From contig DNDT01000428.1 in assembly GCA_003487525.1 (NCBI GenBank), forward strand, positions 1 through 11,747: DNA of 11,747 nt, in the 5' to 3' direction. This document shows positions 1 through 8,876 of the stretch, one piece after another. Within the stretch, counting starts at the first letter, position 1. Every line of letters starts with the position of its first letter. Under the pieces are notes generated by a model. That model did no database searches and was not told the origin of the DNA. It worked only from the letters and a program-made list of their open reading frames with translations. This DNA comes from Flavobacteriales bacterium. Lineage in GTDB: Bacteria > Bacteroidota > Bacteroidia > Flavobacteriales_E > Vicingaceae. Both the position numbers and the translations under genes were made by a program.

Positions 1-2433
1 AAAAACGCGGGACACCTCGATCATTAAGGAGTCACTGATGGCTTTCCCATAATTATAAACGTCCAGTATAAGCTCAAATGAATCGACTTGGGTGGTGATG
101 GGATCGGGGTCTGAAAAGACTCCGCTGCTGCTGATGGCAAAATCCGGCAAGGGAGCCGAATTTATCACCAGAGACGGATCACCGTGAAGGGTCATCAACA
201 GGGCAACCGACCTGTTACTGAAACTGCTTCCTGATCCTTCCAACTTAGAAATTGCATATTGCATGTGTTTGCCTATGCTTTCCCCGTAGTTGTCACGCCC
301 CAGACTGGTGAAAAATGAGTTCGAATAATTTCGGAGAGACCCTTCAAATCCAAGATCCACCGAGGCTATAAAACCGATCACTCCCTTGTCCTTGATCAGG
401 ACGAAGCGTTCGGACGTACTGTTTGTTTCTGCTTCGTGAATGTCTCCTGTAAAACAGGAATTCCCTACCAAAATGGGGTATTTTCCTTTGTTATTAAAGG
501 TCTCGGGTTCATCGATGTTCTGATCAAAACCTCCGGTAGCCGAGGCATGGCCAAAAAAAGTTAAAAATGAAGCTCCGCTGTTGATCAGGTTCTTAATGGA
601 ATCGGACAGGGAAATCTGATATGGTGCGGACGAACTTTTTTTGAAGGTATAAATGTTTGCACCGAATGAGGTGTCGCTGAGCACAGTCCCTATCTGGTTC
701 AGATAATTGGTAAAACGATCGGATTCCGATTCATTCGTCCCTCCTGCAAAGTGAAGGGCATTCTTCATCCAGGGTGCATGAGGAGCTCCTTCGTATTCAA
801 TCATTTTTTGGAGGTACAGTTCCACCTCGGCACCGGAATTCGCGCTAAGTCTGCCGGTGGGTATACTGGGCTGTATTGTTGCCAGGTTCAGTCCGGACGT
901 AAACAACATATCCGAAGCCGGATTTCCGAAGGATGGAACGAGGTCGATGTTGTAATTGCTTGAATTTTGACGATACAGGTGTGCTTTAACGGACTTGCCC
1001 AGTAAAAAAAGGAAAGCCGGATCTTCTGACCATGTGTCGGTCAAATAATCCAGAAAAGAACGAATGGAATTTGGGTGTTTATGAATGCCGTAAGCGAACT
1101 GATCGTAGAGCTCGTCAATATCGACGGTCAGGCTGTTATACCCCCTGGTGTTTTTATATGCGGCATATTGTACCACACCTGACATTAGTTTTTTATGGCT
1201 GACAATGACAAAGGTATTCGGAGCTTCCAGGGTCGAATAATCCCTGAACAAACCATTTCCGTTCACAGCTTTCAGTGAAAAAACGCTCATTGCGTTTCCT
1301 TCTGAAAATACATGACATTTTTTTTCTCCGCCCGAATTGGGAATCAGCACCTCATGCGCTGAACCCGTCGTCACTACACGAATTCTCTTCCCGTTTGTCA
1401 AATCGTATACCCATGTATTTCCGGAATTGTTAAACCCGGTAAAAGGAAGGTACGATTTACCCTGACCAGACATATCGGGTACGAGAAAGGTAAAAGAAGT
1501 GCTGTTGTTAAAATTCAATTCGTGCGGGTATCTGATTTCCATATATACCACGGCCGTTCTGTCCGCCAGTGATCCCAAATCATTTATACTTGAAAAGACA
1601 AATGGAGTGGCAATGGCATTTAGCGAGCCAACGGGAACCTGAAATGACTTTTCGATCACCTGATAGCCTTCGAAAATGGTGTCCAGGGAAACTCCTGCCA
1701 CCTGTACCTTAAGATGATGGTCATCGGTTAGTGGTGCGTAATCAGACTGACCGGTGGTTTTCCAGTGAACCGTGGCATTGGGACCTGCACCGTATGCCCT
1801 TGTGGTTTGAACCGTCCTTGTCCGCGAACTGCCAAGAGTGAGCGGCAAGTCGAACCAGCCTTCGGTCTCCGCATACGCCGGATCTGTGGCTCCACCTTGG
1901 TAAGTTTCACCCTCGTAGTACTGGTTGTTTCTTGATGTAAGTGAGTTTTTCCAGACAAAAGGAGAAGGTGAATAACTTAAAAACGAGATGTCAGACTCTG
2001 ACTGAAAGCGCCTGTTGGAGGTACTGTTGTTCCATGTTAAAAAATACGAAATGGTGTCGTTAAAAAGGCTGTATGCAGGATGTGCTTGTTCAGCCGGACT
2101 GGGATACAGTGATGCATCATGAAATCCGTCATTGCCCGTTCCGTAAAATTCTATAAAGTCTCCGCTGTCAAACGAGCCATCCGCTTCTCCTTCTATGTAA
2201 ATATGAATCTCACTGCCTCTGCCGAACAATTGAATATTCCTCGGGTCGATTGATGCCAGGGGTATTCCGGCGGCTATCAGCGCAGCCTGATCGATCCGGT
2301 ATACACCCTCCTGAACAATTGGAAATTTATAATAGGATTGACTGTGAGTAATCCACTCATTGCCATAGGGTTGAGCAGACAATCCGTAAATAAGCGTAAA
2401 AAATGAACCAATCGTTAATCCGAAGATCCTCAC
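1..2433 (-). CDS. porU2: PorU2-type C25 (gingipain-like) cysteine peptidase, putative T9SS sortase; C-terminus cut by window edge
   Basis: The frame is open from a GTG at 2433 to the window edge, giving 811 residues. Residues 1-20 form a signal peptide (cleavage near GLSA|Q), so the protein should reach the periplasm or outer membrane. An N-terminal beta-rich region contains a GVYRID segment as in PorU proteins. The C25 peptidase domain shows the catalytic His in FFGHAS (His629) and the catalytic Cys in GNSCFTGD (Cys660); this spacing fits gingipains. A closing HGDPSLVI motif lies near residue 750. From about residue 761 a CARDB-like beta domain begins and is cut. PorU-type enzymes remove T9SS C-terminal signals and attach cargo to the cell surface. 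The NKGKYPILVGNSC context resembles PorU2 rather than classical PorU. GTG is the only possible start: an in-frame TGA lies seven codons upstream and the next ATG is deep inside the protein. It overlaps the upstream porV-like gene by 4 bases (GTGA). The family call is firm; PorU2 over another C25 paralogue is moderately sure. Confidence 0.82.
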   Translation of the reverse strand, partial: MRIFGLTIGSFFTLIYGLSAQPYGNEWITHSQSYYKFPIVQEGVYRIDQAALIAAGIPLASIDPRNIQLFGRGSEIHIYIEGEADGSFDSGDFIEFYGTGNDGFHDASLYPSPAEQAHPAYSLFNDTISYFLTWNNSTSNRRFQSESDISFLSYSPSPFVWKNSLTSRNNQYYEGETYQGGATDPAYAETEGWFDLPLTLGSSRTRTVQTTRAYGAGPNATVHWKTTGQSDYAPLTDDHHLKVQVAGVSLDTIFEGYQVIEKSFQVPVGSLNAIATPFVFSSINDLGSLADRTAVVYMEIRYPHELNFNNSTSFTFLVPDMSGQGKSYLPFTGFNNSGNTWVYDLTNGKRIRVVTTGSAHEVLIPNSGGEKKCHVFSEGNAMSVFSLKAVNGNGLFRDYSTLEAPNTFVIVSHKKLMSGVVQYAAYKNTRGYNSLTVDIDELYDQFAYGIHKHPNSIRSFLDYLTDTWSEDPAFLFLLGKSVKAHLYRQNSSNYNIDLVPSFGNPASDMLFTSGLNLATIQPSIPTGRLSANSGAEVELYLQKMIEYEGAPHAPWMKNALHFAGGTNESESDRFTNYLNQIGTVLSDTSFGANIYTFKKSSSAPYQISLSDSIKNLINSGASFLTFFGHASATGGFDQNIDEPETFNNKGKYPILVGNSCFTGDIHEAETNSTSERFVLIKDKGVIGFIASVDLGFEGSLRNYSNSFFTSLGRDNYGESIGKHMQYAISKLEGSGSSFSNRSVALLMTLHGDPSLVINSAPLPDFAISSSGVFSDPDPITTQVDSFELILDVYNYGKAISDSLMIEVSRVF

Positions 2434-3515
2434 CTTGCTTTTCTGTTCAGATCAACTTTTAAGGAGAAAATATTAGAATAGATCGCAATCGATCGATCTC
2501 CGATATCGGTAAGGGCGTAATCAATGGAGAACCGTGAAATTTTCACACCAACTCCAAAATTAGGCTGGAAGGTTGTGCTGTTTATGCCGTCAATGTCTTG
2601 TTCCCGCTGAAAATTCCCAACACCCAAACGAAGAAAAATCATGTTGTTAAACCCACCTTCGACACCGAGATGTGGGTCAATATTAAAGTACTCGCTGCTC
2701 AACATGGTATTGCGCTGTCCGTCAAAAGTTAAATCTAGATTCAACTCAGAAAAGATACTAAACTTCTGCCCGATAGGAAAATACCTGCCTGCCGCAAGGA
2801 GGACTTTTGGAAGGGTGAGTTCGACCACGCTTTCCGGAATTTCGTTTCCGGTTTGCAAAAACACGTCCTTTGTCGTCTGATCCAGGGTAAAACTCCATGC
2901 GTTAAAGGTCGAAGTCACATCCCGGGCCATTGCACCAAATTTCCAGTTGTTCGTGTTAAACTGCATCCCCGCATCCAGACCAAATCCAAAGGCCTGGGCA
3001 AAATCGCCGATTTGCCGATAAATGATTTTGGCACTACCTCCATAGCTCAACCCAATTTTTTCGGACTTGCGCGCGTAGGAGAACAAGAACGCATAGTCTG
3101 CAGCCGAAAACTCGACAATGTTGTCGTAATTGATGTTTCCATCGGCATCGATCAAACGAATGGTATTGGGAATTTTATCGATTCCAAAACGTATCATGGA
3201 AATTCCAAAGGCACTTTTATCGTCAATCTTTGTCGCAAATGCACCGTAGTCGTATTTGGCGATTCCGGCAAAGTATTCCGCATGCATCAACCCAATTTGA
3301 TACGTCGAATTTATGCTCACCAGTCCGGCGGGATTCCAGTATCCGGCACTGACATCATTGACCCCCGCAACGATGGAATTTGACATTCCCATTGCCCGAG
3401 CATCGACACCAATGGAAAGAAATTCGTTGCTGTATTTTCGCGACTCAACCTGCTGGGCAATCAATCCCCCGCCAGAAAAAATAAGTGCAAAACAAACAAT
3501 GGCAATTCGAAACAT
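2430..3515 (-). CDS. PorV/PorQ-family outer-membrane beta-barrel protein
   Basis: A 361-residue protein with a signal peptide (MFRIAIVCFALIF..., cleavage near GLIA|QQ) followed by the family hallmark near the mature N-terminus: a VDARAMGMSNS segment and then AGYWNPAGL. The rest alternates short hydrophobic and polar stretches as in a FadL/PorV-like barrel, and the length is normal for the family. PorV is the T9SS shuttle that carries cargo from the translocon to PorU; PorQ-like paralogues have related roles. I cannot separate PorV from PorQ or a third paralogue by eye. The frame can be opened at a TTG (3542), but the ATG at 3515 gives a clean signal peptide and is preferred. It is the first gene of a two-gene unit with the PorU2-type peptidase (4-base overlap), which supports a role in T9SS attachment. 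Confidence 0.8.
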   Translation of the reverse strand: MFRIAIVCFALIFSGGGLIAQQVESRKYSNEFLSIGVDARAMGMSNSIVAGVNDVSAGYWNPAGLVSINSTYQIGLMHAEYFAGIAKYDYGAFATKIDDKSAFGISMIRFGIDKIPNTIRLIDADGNINYDNIVEFSAADYAFLFSYARKSEKIGLSYGGSAKIIYRQIGDFAQAFGFGLDAGMQFNTNNWKFGAMARDVTSTFNAWSFTLDQTTKDVFLQTGNEIPESVVELTLPKVLLAAGRYFPIGQKFSIFSELNLDLTFDGQRNTMLSSEYFNIDPHLGVEGGFNNMIFLRLGVGNFQREQDIDGINSTTFQPNFGVGVKISRFSIDYALTDIGDRSIAIYSNIFSLKVDLNRKAR

Positions 3516-3605
3516 TAGTGGATTTGGACTTGCATTAATCAAAACAAAGAAAATAACTCCAATGCACCTAAATTATTGTTTATTTTAAGGACTTAAACTA
3601 CCCGT
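3516..3605. promoter_or_regulatory. Divergent AT-rich intergenic region with 14-bp palindrome
   Basis: This 90-bp gap separates the divergent porV-like and acyltransferase genes, so it should hold promoters for both. It contains a perfect inverted repeat TTTAAG-GA-CTTAAA at 3584-3597, ending 8 bases before the acyltransferase TTG start. I see no exact TAnnTTTG box on either strand; the nearest is TTTCTTTG on the minus strand (3545-3552), one mismatch off and without a well-spaced -33 TTG. The regulatory role is inferred from position. Confidence 0.35.
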
Positions 3606-4721
3606 TTGCAGAAGAAAATCTATTTTGAAAACCTGGATGCCAGCAGATTTTTTGCATTTCTTCTGGTTTTTCTTGCCCATTGCTTCATCTCGGAAGACGA
3701 ATATGTGAAGACGAGCGATTCATTTAACGCAATGTACAATTGGGGTAAAATAGGCGTTCTTGGCCTTGAATATTTTTTTGTGCTCAGCAGCTTTCTGATT
3801 TCGTCCATCATTCTTGAAGAGAAAAAACAGCGTAATTCCTTTCATTTAAAGAACTTTCTTATCCGCAGAAGCCTGAGAGTCTGGCCCTTGTACTTTCTGA
3901 TTCTCCTTATCGGATTTTTTGCAATTACGGCTGGAAACATGCTTCAAGTGCCCGTTTCTCCATTGCCGCCCTGGCCTTATTTGTTGTTTTTCGTCATCAA
4001 TTTCTACATCATTCAATTCGGCTCGGAATTTTTATTTTTCATTGCCATACTCTGGTCGATTTCGGTTGAAGAACAGTTTTATCTGATTTGGTCTCTGTTT
4101 ATGAAATTCCTGAACCTGCGGTTTGACCTGTTTTGCTGGCTCCTCATCGTCATTTCAATTGCGTTCAGGATTTATTATCAGGATGATGATTCCGCTCTTT
4201 ACTTCCATACGGTGAGTACCCTGGGAAATTTTGGAATCGGAGGCCTGCTCGCCTGGGGCATTCACAGTAGATCCAAATTTATTTCCATCGTCTCCGCGTT
4301 TTCCCGAAAGGCAGTCATTGCGATCTACCTGATACTTGTACTGAGCATTATCTTTTATCATCAACTCATGGAAATAGCTGCTTTTCAACCTTTTTCAAGG
4401 TGTTATTTTTCGCTCCTGTTTGCCTATCTCATTCTCGATCAGACAATGGGGCAAAACAGGCTTTTTAACATGGGCAGATATCAACTCATCAATTACCTGG
4501 GCAAAATCTCTTACGGTCTCTATTGTCTTCACGGAGTAGTGGTGACACTGATGATTTTACTTTTAAGGCAGTCCCTTTTTAAAGAGGGTCTTCTTCTTTC
4601 CCTGTTCGTCCTGCCCCTCGTAATTTTTCTCTTAAGTGTATTGCTAAGTCATTTGAGTTATCGTTATTTTGAACAATATTTTCTCCGGCTAAAAGAACGA
4701 TTTTACACATTCAGACCATGA
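3606..4721 (+). CDS. Acyltransferase-3 family membrane acyltransferase (OafA/YrhL-like)
   Basis: A 371-residue polytopic membrane protein with about ten hydrophobic helices. Family motifs appear in order: LDASRFFAFLLVFLAH near the N-terminus (Arg14 and the likely catalytic His25), YFFVLSSFLIS (about 56-66), a basic IRRSLRVWPLYFL segment (about 86-98), SVEEQFYLIW (about 153-162) and a late ISYGLYCLHG motif. Proteins of this family move acyl groups, often acetyl, across the inner membrane onto LPS O-antigen, peptidoglycan or other glycans; the substrate cannot be read from sequence. TTG at 3606 is the start: an in-frame TAA lies at 3594-3596 and the next ATG (residue 42) would remove the catalytic His. 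The stop overlaps the pssA start (ATGA, 4 bases), so the two are probably translated together. Confidence 0.88.
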   Translation: MQKKIYFENLDASRFFAFLLVFLAHCFISEDEYVKTSDSFNAMYNWGKIGVLGLEYFFVLSSFLISSIILEEKKQRNSFHLKNFLIRRSLRVWPLYFLILLIGFFAITAGNMLQVPVSPLPPWPYLLFFVINFYIIQFGSEFLFFIAILWSISVEEQFYLIWSLFMKFLNLRFDLFCWLLIVISIAFRIYYQDDDSALYFHTVSTLGNFGIGGLLAWGIHSRSKFISIVSAFSRKAVIAIYLILVLSIIFYHQLMEIAAFQPFSRCYFSLLFAYLILDQTMGQNRLFNMGRYQLINYLGKISYGLYCLHGVVVTLMILLLRQSLFKEGLLLSLFVLPLVIFLLSVLLSHLSYRYFEQYFLRLKERFYTFRP

Positions 4722-5428
4722 AAAAAATGATTCCCAACACGATCACTTTGATGAATCTGTTTTCGGGCTGCATAGGGGTGGTATATGCCTTTACTTCCGA
4801 TTTGAGAATGGTGAGCATCATGATTTTCATTTCTCTTCTACTGGATTATTTGGATGGCATGGCCGCCAGGATGCTGGACGTCAAGAGTGACATCGGAAAG
4901 GAACTGGACTCTCTGGCGGATTTGGTTTCTTTCGGTCTGTTGCCGGCACTGATCGCATTCCGGTTACTCAAAGGAGGTGATTATCCGAATTTGGCCTATG
5001 TGGCTTTTCTGATTACCCTGCTTTCTGCCTACAGACTGGCAAAGTTCAATTTAGACACAAGACAGAGCGTTAATTTCATCGGACTTCCCACACCGGCCAA
5101 TGCAATTTTCTGGTCGTCATTTCCCCTCATCATATATGGAACCGCAGATACCATGGTGGCCGGCTACATGTCCGAAATTATGTCCGACAGCATCTGTATC
5201 CTGATCGCCATTCCGGTTTTCTCATACTTGCTGATTGCCGAGATCCCGCTGTTTTCGCTGAAATTTCAGAACTTTTTATGGAAAGGAAACGAAGCCAGGC
5301 TCATTTTTCTGGCAATCACGTTGATTTTATTTATCCCCTTCTCCTTTTATTCATTGCCTTTTATCATACTTTTGTACCTCTTGATTTCTATAATAAAAAA
5401 CCAATTTTTTGCCCAATATGAAGTTTAA
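4718..5428 (+). CDS. pssA: CDP-diacylglycerol--serine O-phosphatidyltransferase
   Basis: A 236-residue inner-membrane enzyme with a perfect CDP-alcohol phosphatidyltransferase signature, DGx2ARx8Gx3Dx3D, formed by Asp46-Gly47, Ala50-Arg51, Gly60, Asp64 and Asp68. The N-terminal MIPNTITLMNLFSGCIG stretch is typical of PssA. About six to eight hydrophobic segments follow. It would transfer phosphatidyl from CDP-diacylglycerol to serine, the step leading to phosphatidylserine and then phosphatidylethanolamine. A phosphatidylglycerophosphate synthase is the main alternative, but the N-terminal motif and length favour PssA. It overlaps the upstream acyltransferase by 4 bases and the downstream purS by 11 bases, so it is the middle gene of a tightly packed operon. 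Confidence 0.88.
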   Translation: MKKMIPNTITLMNLFSGCIGVVYAFTSDLRMVSIMIFISLLLDYLDGMAARMLDVKSDIGKELDSLADLVSFGLLPALIAFRLLKGGDYPNLAYVAFLITLLSAYRLAKFNLDTRQSVNFIGLPTPANAIFWSSFPLIIYGTADTMVAGYMSEIMSDSICILIAIPVFSYLLIAEIPLFSLKFQNFLWKGNEARLIFLAITLILFIPFSFYSLPFIILLYLLISIIKNQFFAQYEV

Positions 5429-5669
5429 GGCCGAAATCGACATTATGCCGCTCAAAGCGTTGCTTGATCCTCAAGGAAAAGCTGTTACATCGAGTTTGAA
5501 AAATCTCGATTTGCAAACAATTGAAAATGTTCGCATCGGCAAACACATCAGCATGGAAATTGAAGCTTCGGATAAGGCTGAAGCCGAAAGCAAGGTTGAA
5601 GATGCATGTAAAAAATTACTGGCAAACCAGTTGATGGAAAGCTTTGAATACCACGTCGAGTCCCTCTAA
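5418..5669 (+). CDS. purS: Phosphoribosylformylglycinamidine synthase subunit PurS
   Basis: An 83-residue soluble protein of normal PurS length, starting [20 protein letters not shown] and continuing with the family pattern of a beta strand, a [11 protein letters not shown] helix, an [16 protein letters not shown] strand pair and a C-terminal helix ending near the FEYHVESL strand. PurS dimers bridge PurL and PurQ in the three-part FGAM synthase of purine synthesis; the partners are not in this window. A TTG at 5409 would add three residues, but the ATG at 5418 matches the family N-terminus. The start lies inside the end of pssA (11-base overlap), so expression is probably coupled. The stop codon overlaps that of the convergent lptB. 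Confidence 0.88.
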   Translation: MKFKAEIDIMPLKALLDPQGKAVTSSLKNLDLQTIENVRIGKHISMEIEASDKAEAESKVEDACKKLLANQLMESFEYHVESL

Positions 5670-6397
5670 CTGGACTTTCGCAATTCAAAGTTCTGACCGA
5701 GGTAAACCCGCCTGACCTGCTCGTCCGCAGCCAGTTCTTCCCCGGTTCCCGCCTTTAAAATACTGCCCTCAAAGAGCAAATACGCACGGTCTGTAATGGA
5801 CAAGGTTTCCTGTACGTTGTGGTCGGTTATCAATATCCCAATGTTGCGATCGGTAAGGTGAGATACAATGGTCTGAATATCCTCGACTGCAATGGGGTCG
5901 ACACCGGCAAAAGGTTCGTCGAGCAAAATGAACTTCGGGTCAACGGCAAGCGCGCGCGCAATCTCGGTACGGCGCCGTTCACCTCCACTCAGCAGGTCTC
6001 CCCTGTTTTTTCTAATGTGCTGAAGGCCAAATTCCTCGAGTAATTCTTCGAGTTTATTTTTCTGATCCAATTTGCTTAACCCGGTCATTTCCAGCACCGC
6101 CATAATATTGTCTTCGACACTCAGCTTTCTGAATACAGAAGCCTCTTGCGCCAAATACCCAATGCCATTCTGTGCTCTTTTGTACATCGGAAGCGTCGTG
6201 ATTTCCATATCGTCGAGAAAGATTTTTCCTGCATTTGGCTTTATAAGACCGACGATCATGTAAAACGAGGTTGTTTTGCCCGCACCGTTCGGACCGAGTA
6301 AACCAACGATTTCACCTTGATTTACCTCAATTGAAACATCATTCACGACGATCCGTGACTTGTATTTTTTAATAAGATGTTCAGCCCTAAGAATCAT
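5666..6397 (-). CDS. lptB: LPS export ABC transporter ATP-binding protein LptB
   Basis: A 243-residue ABC ATPase with all catalytic motifs: Walker [10 protein letters not shown] (35-43), Q-loop Gln84, signature LSGGE (136-140), Walker B FILLDEP with Glu161, and the switch His193. The C-terminal VYLGQNFEL segment and the signature followed by [10 protein letters not shown] are typical of LptB rather than of amino-acid or drug transporters. LptB is the cytoplasmic ATPase that drives LPS extraction by LptFG and delivery through LptC and LptA to the outer membrane. Its ATG overlaps the upstream DUF5686 gene's TAA by one base (TAATG), so it is the last gene of the tatC operon. Its TAG overlaps the purS stop on the other strand. 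Confidence 0.93.
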   Translation of the reverse strand: MILRAEHLIKKYKSRIVVNDVSIEVNQGEIVGLLGPNGAGKTTSFYMIVGLIKPNAGKIFLDDMEITTLPMYKRAQNGIGYLAQEASVFRKLSVEDNIMAVLEMTGLSKLDQKNKLEELLEEFGLQHIRKNRGDLLSGGERRRTEIARALAVDPKFILLDEPFAGVDPIAVEDIQTIVSHLTDRNIGILITDHNVQETLSITDRAYLLFEGSILKAGTGEELAADEQVRRVYLGQNFELRKSS

Positions 6398-8856
6398 TAG
6401 AAGCTCAATTTAAGCATTACACGAACGCCAAAGGTAGCAATATCGGGATGATCTAAATGCGTAAATCGCTGCAAGAGATCGACCCTGAAGATTTTAAATA
6501 TGTTCTCCACACCAACCGAACCTTCCATGTATGGTCGCGATTCCAGACTGTACATGTTCAAAGGCAGAAGAAGGGTGGCATCGTGTTTTGCCGTATCAAG
6601 TCGCCCCCATGCGGTGCGAATGGTGACAACCTCTCTCCATTTCAACCTTCTGAACAAGGGTATCCTGTTAAAAAGAAGCCCCATCATGTGATATGAGCCA
6701 TAAAAGGAAACGTACTCGTCGCTGGCAAACTCAAAGTAATTCATCAGGTTGTACGCCGAATTATCATAGAACCAGGATTCGTTACCCGGGTGAAGTTCAA
6801 GCAAGGGATAGGGCAAGGCTCCGAAGTATTTTCCCGCTTCGAGTCTGTAATCAAGATTTCCGAATGTTTTCATTTTAATTTTTCCCGAAATAGCTGCCTT
6901 GACAATATCGTAATCGTACTGACTGTTGTCCACTCCAGACAAACCTCTTAGGTAAAGCAGTTCATACGTCGGAAAATCAGATCCCAGACTTACGCGGTCC
7001 AGGTCGCTTAGAATAAATATTTCCCGGTGTGAAAACCTCAGGTATGCACCGATATTGGCATCTTTTATTGATCCAAGGGTGTCGTTTACCAGGTTCTCGT
7101 CGACGGATACATAATTTAACGAGCCAAGAGCTGTCATTTCACGTTGTTGCCACATTACTTTGGTCGTAAAACCATGAAACCACTCTCGTTCAAAGGAAGC
7201 GTTGTACCCATAGACATTGGTCAGTTTATCCCTGTCTGCACGCCTGAAAACTGACGACAGAATATTGCCCTCCGAGAATGCATTTTGGCTTTGACCTAAC
7301 TGCTCCAGATCATCCTTGTACCCTACAGACAAAATTTGCCTTGGCTTTTTTGTCACCATGGCATCCGCTTTCAATCCGTATTTGTACCGCTCATCCAAGG
7401 TCCCGTATGCAACATGCCCCTCAAACCTCAGCCGTTTGCTAAAATCGGTACTTGTCCTCGCTCCAAAACGAAATCGGTTTCCTTCAACGGGGTTAAAACT
7501 GTATATCTGATAATATTTGCCAAATTCAATCGGACCTGCCTTAAGGTAGCCCGAGTACATCAGTTTCACAAAATCGACCCAGCGATTAAATGCAGGAACC
7601 CTCGTCAGGCTGTCGACCATTTCATATAACTGGGCCTCGTTTTCCTCAAGGGGAATATGCCGGTTTTCGTCCCAGTATTCGTCATTCTTGTTCAGTGCCT
7701 CCTCATCTACAATAACGTTGTCAATTCCACTGTAGAATTCGTCATCACGAGGTTCGTTTATGACAAAATTCCGGTAGGTGATGGTTTTTCTGCCGTACAC
7801 ACCCATTTCTTTGTTGGAAAGATTAATGTCGGCCATCAGATAGTCTTTTGTCATCATCCAGTTTTCTTCGGAAACTTTTTCAAATTCCTGGACCATCTTT
7901 ATTTGCCTCACGTAATTAATGTTCACGAGTTCGGGGAATTCTGCTTCAAACTGTTTAATGGCGTAACTGGTATCATTGACCCAAAAATGCCCGACAAAAA
8001 CCGGTTCCTGCTTCCTCTTTGGCACAAAATCAAGTCGGTAGCACCAGTTGTTACCGATAAAAGCACTGTCTGTCAAATAGTATTTGTAATAACGCTGACC
8101 GTAGTTGGCAATTGGACTGACAAACGATCGCTTGAACATTTCGACCTGATTGTTGTAAATATTGGTATTCTGATACATATCCCCCAAAAACTTCGAGATG
8201 TTATTGTCCGGAATTCCCGAAACTTTCGACGCCATTATAATTTCTTTTTTGGCTTTGGGATTTTTGCGGTATGCCAGCTTTGAGATGGCCTCGGTCATGA
8301 ATACCGGCAGGTATACCTTTTCTGCCGAAGAGTCCTGGTAATCGAATATGAATTTAAACTCTTTCATGAAGCGTCTGTTTTTTAAATCTTCGGGGACATT
8401 GTTGAGGTCAAATTCCACCTTGGAGTATACATCGTATTCGTATGCCGAAAATTTCTCCTTGTTGTTTGCCGGCTTATGCTCCACAATGCGATCAAAAATG
8501 ATGTCCGCCGGATTTCCCTTGTACTTAATAACCACTTCTTCAAGCCCGACTTCTCCGGTTTGCATTTCAAAATCAATGGTTTGAGAAACATCTTTCTTTA
8601 TCTTTTTTTTCAATGGGAGATATCCGACGAAACTCACTATCAGTGTGTCGGTTGCGTAATAAGTCGATATTTTGAATCTGCCAGAGAGGTCTGTAGTCGT
8701 ACCAATTTTGCTGTTTTGAAAAGCGACATTTACATAGGGCAATCCTTCGCCGCTGACTGCGTCAAATACCCTGCCTGAAACTTCGGTTTTTTGTGCATTT
8801 ACCGAAACAGAAATGAGGAGGCAAAAAAATACGTATATCAGATTCCTGTATTCCAC
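6397..8856 (-). CDS. DUF5686 outer-membrane protein with N-terminal CarboxypepD_reg-like domain
   Basis: An 819-residue protein with a signal peptide (cleavage near SVNA|Q, residue 21). Residues about 24-110 form a CarboxypepD_reg-like (transthyretin-like) beta-sandwich with [19 protein letters not shown] and [11 protein letters not shown]. The DUF5686 region follows from about residue 118 ([20 protein letters not shown]), with the typical late [15 protein letters not shown] segment, and the chain ends in Phe (VMLKLSF), as expected for an outer-membrane barrel. The molecular function of DUF5686 proteins is not known to me. GTG at 8856 is the best start: no in-frame ATG precedes the signal peptide. 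It lies 20 bases after tatC and overlaps lptB by one base, so it sits inside an envelope-assembly operon. This suggests, but does not show, a role in outer-membrane biogenesis. Confidence 0.85.
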   Translation of the reverse strand: MEYRNLIYVFFCLLISVSVNAQKTEVSGRVFDAVSGEGLPYVNVAFQNSKIGTTTDLSGRFKISTYYATDTLIVSFVGYLPLKKKIKKDVSQTIDFEMQTGEVGLEEVVIKYKGNPADIIFDRIVEHKPANNKEKFSAYEYDVYSKVEFDLNNVPEDLKNRRFMKEFKFIFDYQDSSAEKVYLPVFMTEAISKLAYRKNPKAKKEIIMASKVSGIPDNNISKFLGDMYQNTNIYNNQVEMFKRSFVSPIANYGQRYYKYYLTDSAFIGNNWCYRLDFVPKRKQEPVFVGHFWVNDTSYAIKQFEAEFPELVNINYVRQIKMVQEFEKVSEENWMMTKDYLMADINLSNKEMGVYGRKTITYRNFVINEPRDDEFYSGIDNVIVDEEALNKNDEYWDENRHIPLEENEAQLYEMVDSLTRVPAFNRWVDFVKLMYSGYLKAGPIEFGKYYQIYSFNPVEGNRFRFGARTSTDFSKRLRFEGHVAYGTLDERYKYGLKADAMVTKKPRQILSVGYKDDLEQLGQSQNAFSEGNILSSVFRRADRDKLTNVYGYNASFEREWFHGFTTKVMWQQREMTALGSLNYVSVDENLVNDTLGSIKDANIGAYLRFSHREIFILSDLDRVSLGSDFPTYELLYLRGLSGVDNSQYDYDIVKAAISGKIKMKTFGNLDYRLEAGKYFGALPYPLLELHPGNESWFYDNSAYNLMNYFEFASDEYVSFYGSYHMMGLLFNRIPLFRRLKWREVVTIRTAWGRLDTAKHDATLLLPLNMYSLESRPYMEGSVGVENIFKIFRVDLLQRFTHLDHPDIATFGVRVMLKLSF

Positions 8857-8876
8857 AATAATAGGCTCTTTTTCAC

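Noticed and set aside
2853..3383. Plus-strand open frame of 176 codons
   Set aside because: It is antisense to the PorV/PorQ-family gene, which has clear family motifs; the frame has low-complexity, unlikely protein sequence.
3516..3542. TTG start extending the PorV/PorQ-family protein by nine residues
   Set aside because: The extension would precede a complete signal peptide that begins at the ATG at 3515.
5409..5417. TTG start for purS
   Set aside because: It adds three residues to a protein whose ATG (5418) gives the standard PurS N-terminus.
7657..8283. Plus-strand open frame of 208 codons
   Set aside because: It lies wholly antisense to the DUF5686 gene, and shows no domain or signal of its own.
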